Shown: positions 13,350-13,530 of the stretch, piece by piece
Position numbering within the stretch: position 1 is the stretch's first letter
Layout of the letters: each line of letters opens with the position of its first letter
DNA from: CAYUJH01 sp964394585
Lineage (GTDB): Bacteria; Bacteroidota; Bacteroidia; Cytophagales; Flammeovirgaceae
Assembly (NCBI GenBank): GCA_964394585.1
Contig: CAYMYI010000110.1
Span: 1 to 13,530, forward strand
Length of the DNA stretch: 13,530 bases
Direction of reading: 5' to 3'
The notes under the pieces: model-generated
Databases searched by the model: none
Told to the model about the DNA's origin: nothing
Seen by the model: only the letters and a program-made list of their open reading frames with translations
Position numbers and translations under genes: made by a program

Positions 13350-13530
13350 TCAAATAAATCCCTTGGCTTTTCGTAAAATTTCTAAATCTTCGGGGGTATC
13401 TACTCCAAAAGTTTCTTCTTGGGTAATGCCCACCCGAATGCGAAACCCATTTTCAAGCCAACGTAACTGTTCAAGCATTTCGGCTTTTTCGAGCATCGAT
13501 GGCGACAATTCGGTGATTTTCGCCAACACA
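13350..13530 (-). CDS. kdsB: CMP-Kdo synthetase (KdsB), C-terminal fragment at window edge
   Basis: The last 59 codons of a gene entering from the right edge are visible, with TGA at 13350-13352 (minus strand). The fragment contains LEKAEMLEQLRWLENGFRIR followed by VGITQEETFGVDTPEDLE. The blocks LEQLRxLExGxxIxVG and G(I/V)DTPEDLE are diagnostic of 3-deoxy-manno-octulosonate cytidylyltransferase, which activates Kdo with CTP for lipid A inner-core synthesis in the cytoplasm. The catalytic N-terminal part lies outside the window. The next gene starts 2 nt after this stop. Confidence 0.88.
   Translation of the reverse strand, partial: VLAKITELSPSMLEKAEMLEQLRWLENGFRIRVGITQEETFGVDTPEDLEILRKAKGFI

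Noticed and set aside
13351..13353. TTG as the start of the cyclase
   Set aside because: It would add only two residues and overlap the kdsB stop; an ATG six nt downstream is the better start.

Overview
The window looks like a chromosomal segment of a member of the Bacteroidota. The evidence is an RprY-type response regulator, a small RRM RNA-binding protein with a Gly/Asn-rich tail, a fused isobutyryl-CoA mutase, upstream regions with TAnnTTTG (-7 type) promoter motifs, and start codons without a clear Shine-Dalgarno sequence. A position within Cytophagales is only an impression. No tRNA, rRNA, CRISPR array, insertion sequence, integrase or phage gene was seen.

Layout, left to right. (1) The 3' end of icmF (+) closes on a clear intrinsic terminator. 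(2) An OmpR-type response regulator (+) faces a small RNA-binding protein gene (-), with a bidirectional terminator between them. (3) A 280-nt AT-rich divergent promoter region holds candidate promoters on both strands and an 18-bp palindrome. (4) nudC (+) encodes an NADH pyrophosphatase. (5) A 6-kb gene (-) encodes a 1,993-residue secreted protein that is almost entirely 21 tandem Ig-like domains. (6) A GNAT/nitrilase fusion gene (-) appears to start at TTG. (7) Upstream lies a cluster on the minus strand: kdsB (C-terminal end only), a membrane-bound class III nucleotidyl cyclase, and a UPF0173 metal-dependent hydrolase, ending in a terminator.

Most genes are core metabolic or regulatory genes and do not form one obvious pathway. 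kdsB (lipopolysaccharide Kdo activation) and the cyclase are tightly packed, with 2 nt between stop and ATG, so they are probably co-transcribed. The GNAT/nitrilase gene and the giant repeat gene are collinear with a 98-nt gap and could be co-transcribed, but nothing in their sequences links their functions.

The most unusual item is the giant protein. Its 21 domains can be partitioned exactly with no leftover sequence. The central 12 alternate between two domain subtypes (A and B), giving a repeat of about 180 residues with signs of a 360-residue period above it. One subtype has usually lost the D-x-A-G-N loop that marks the other. It has a signal peptide but no recognisable surface-anchoring or type IX sorting domain.
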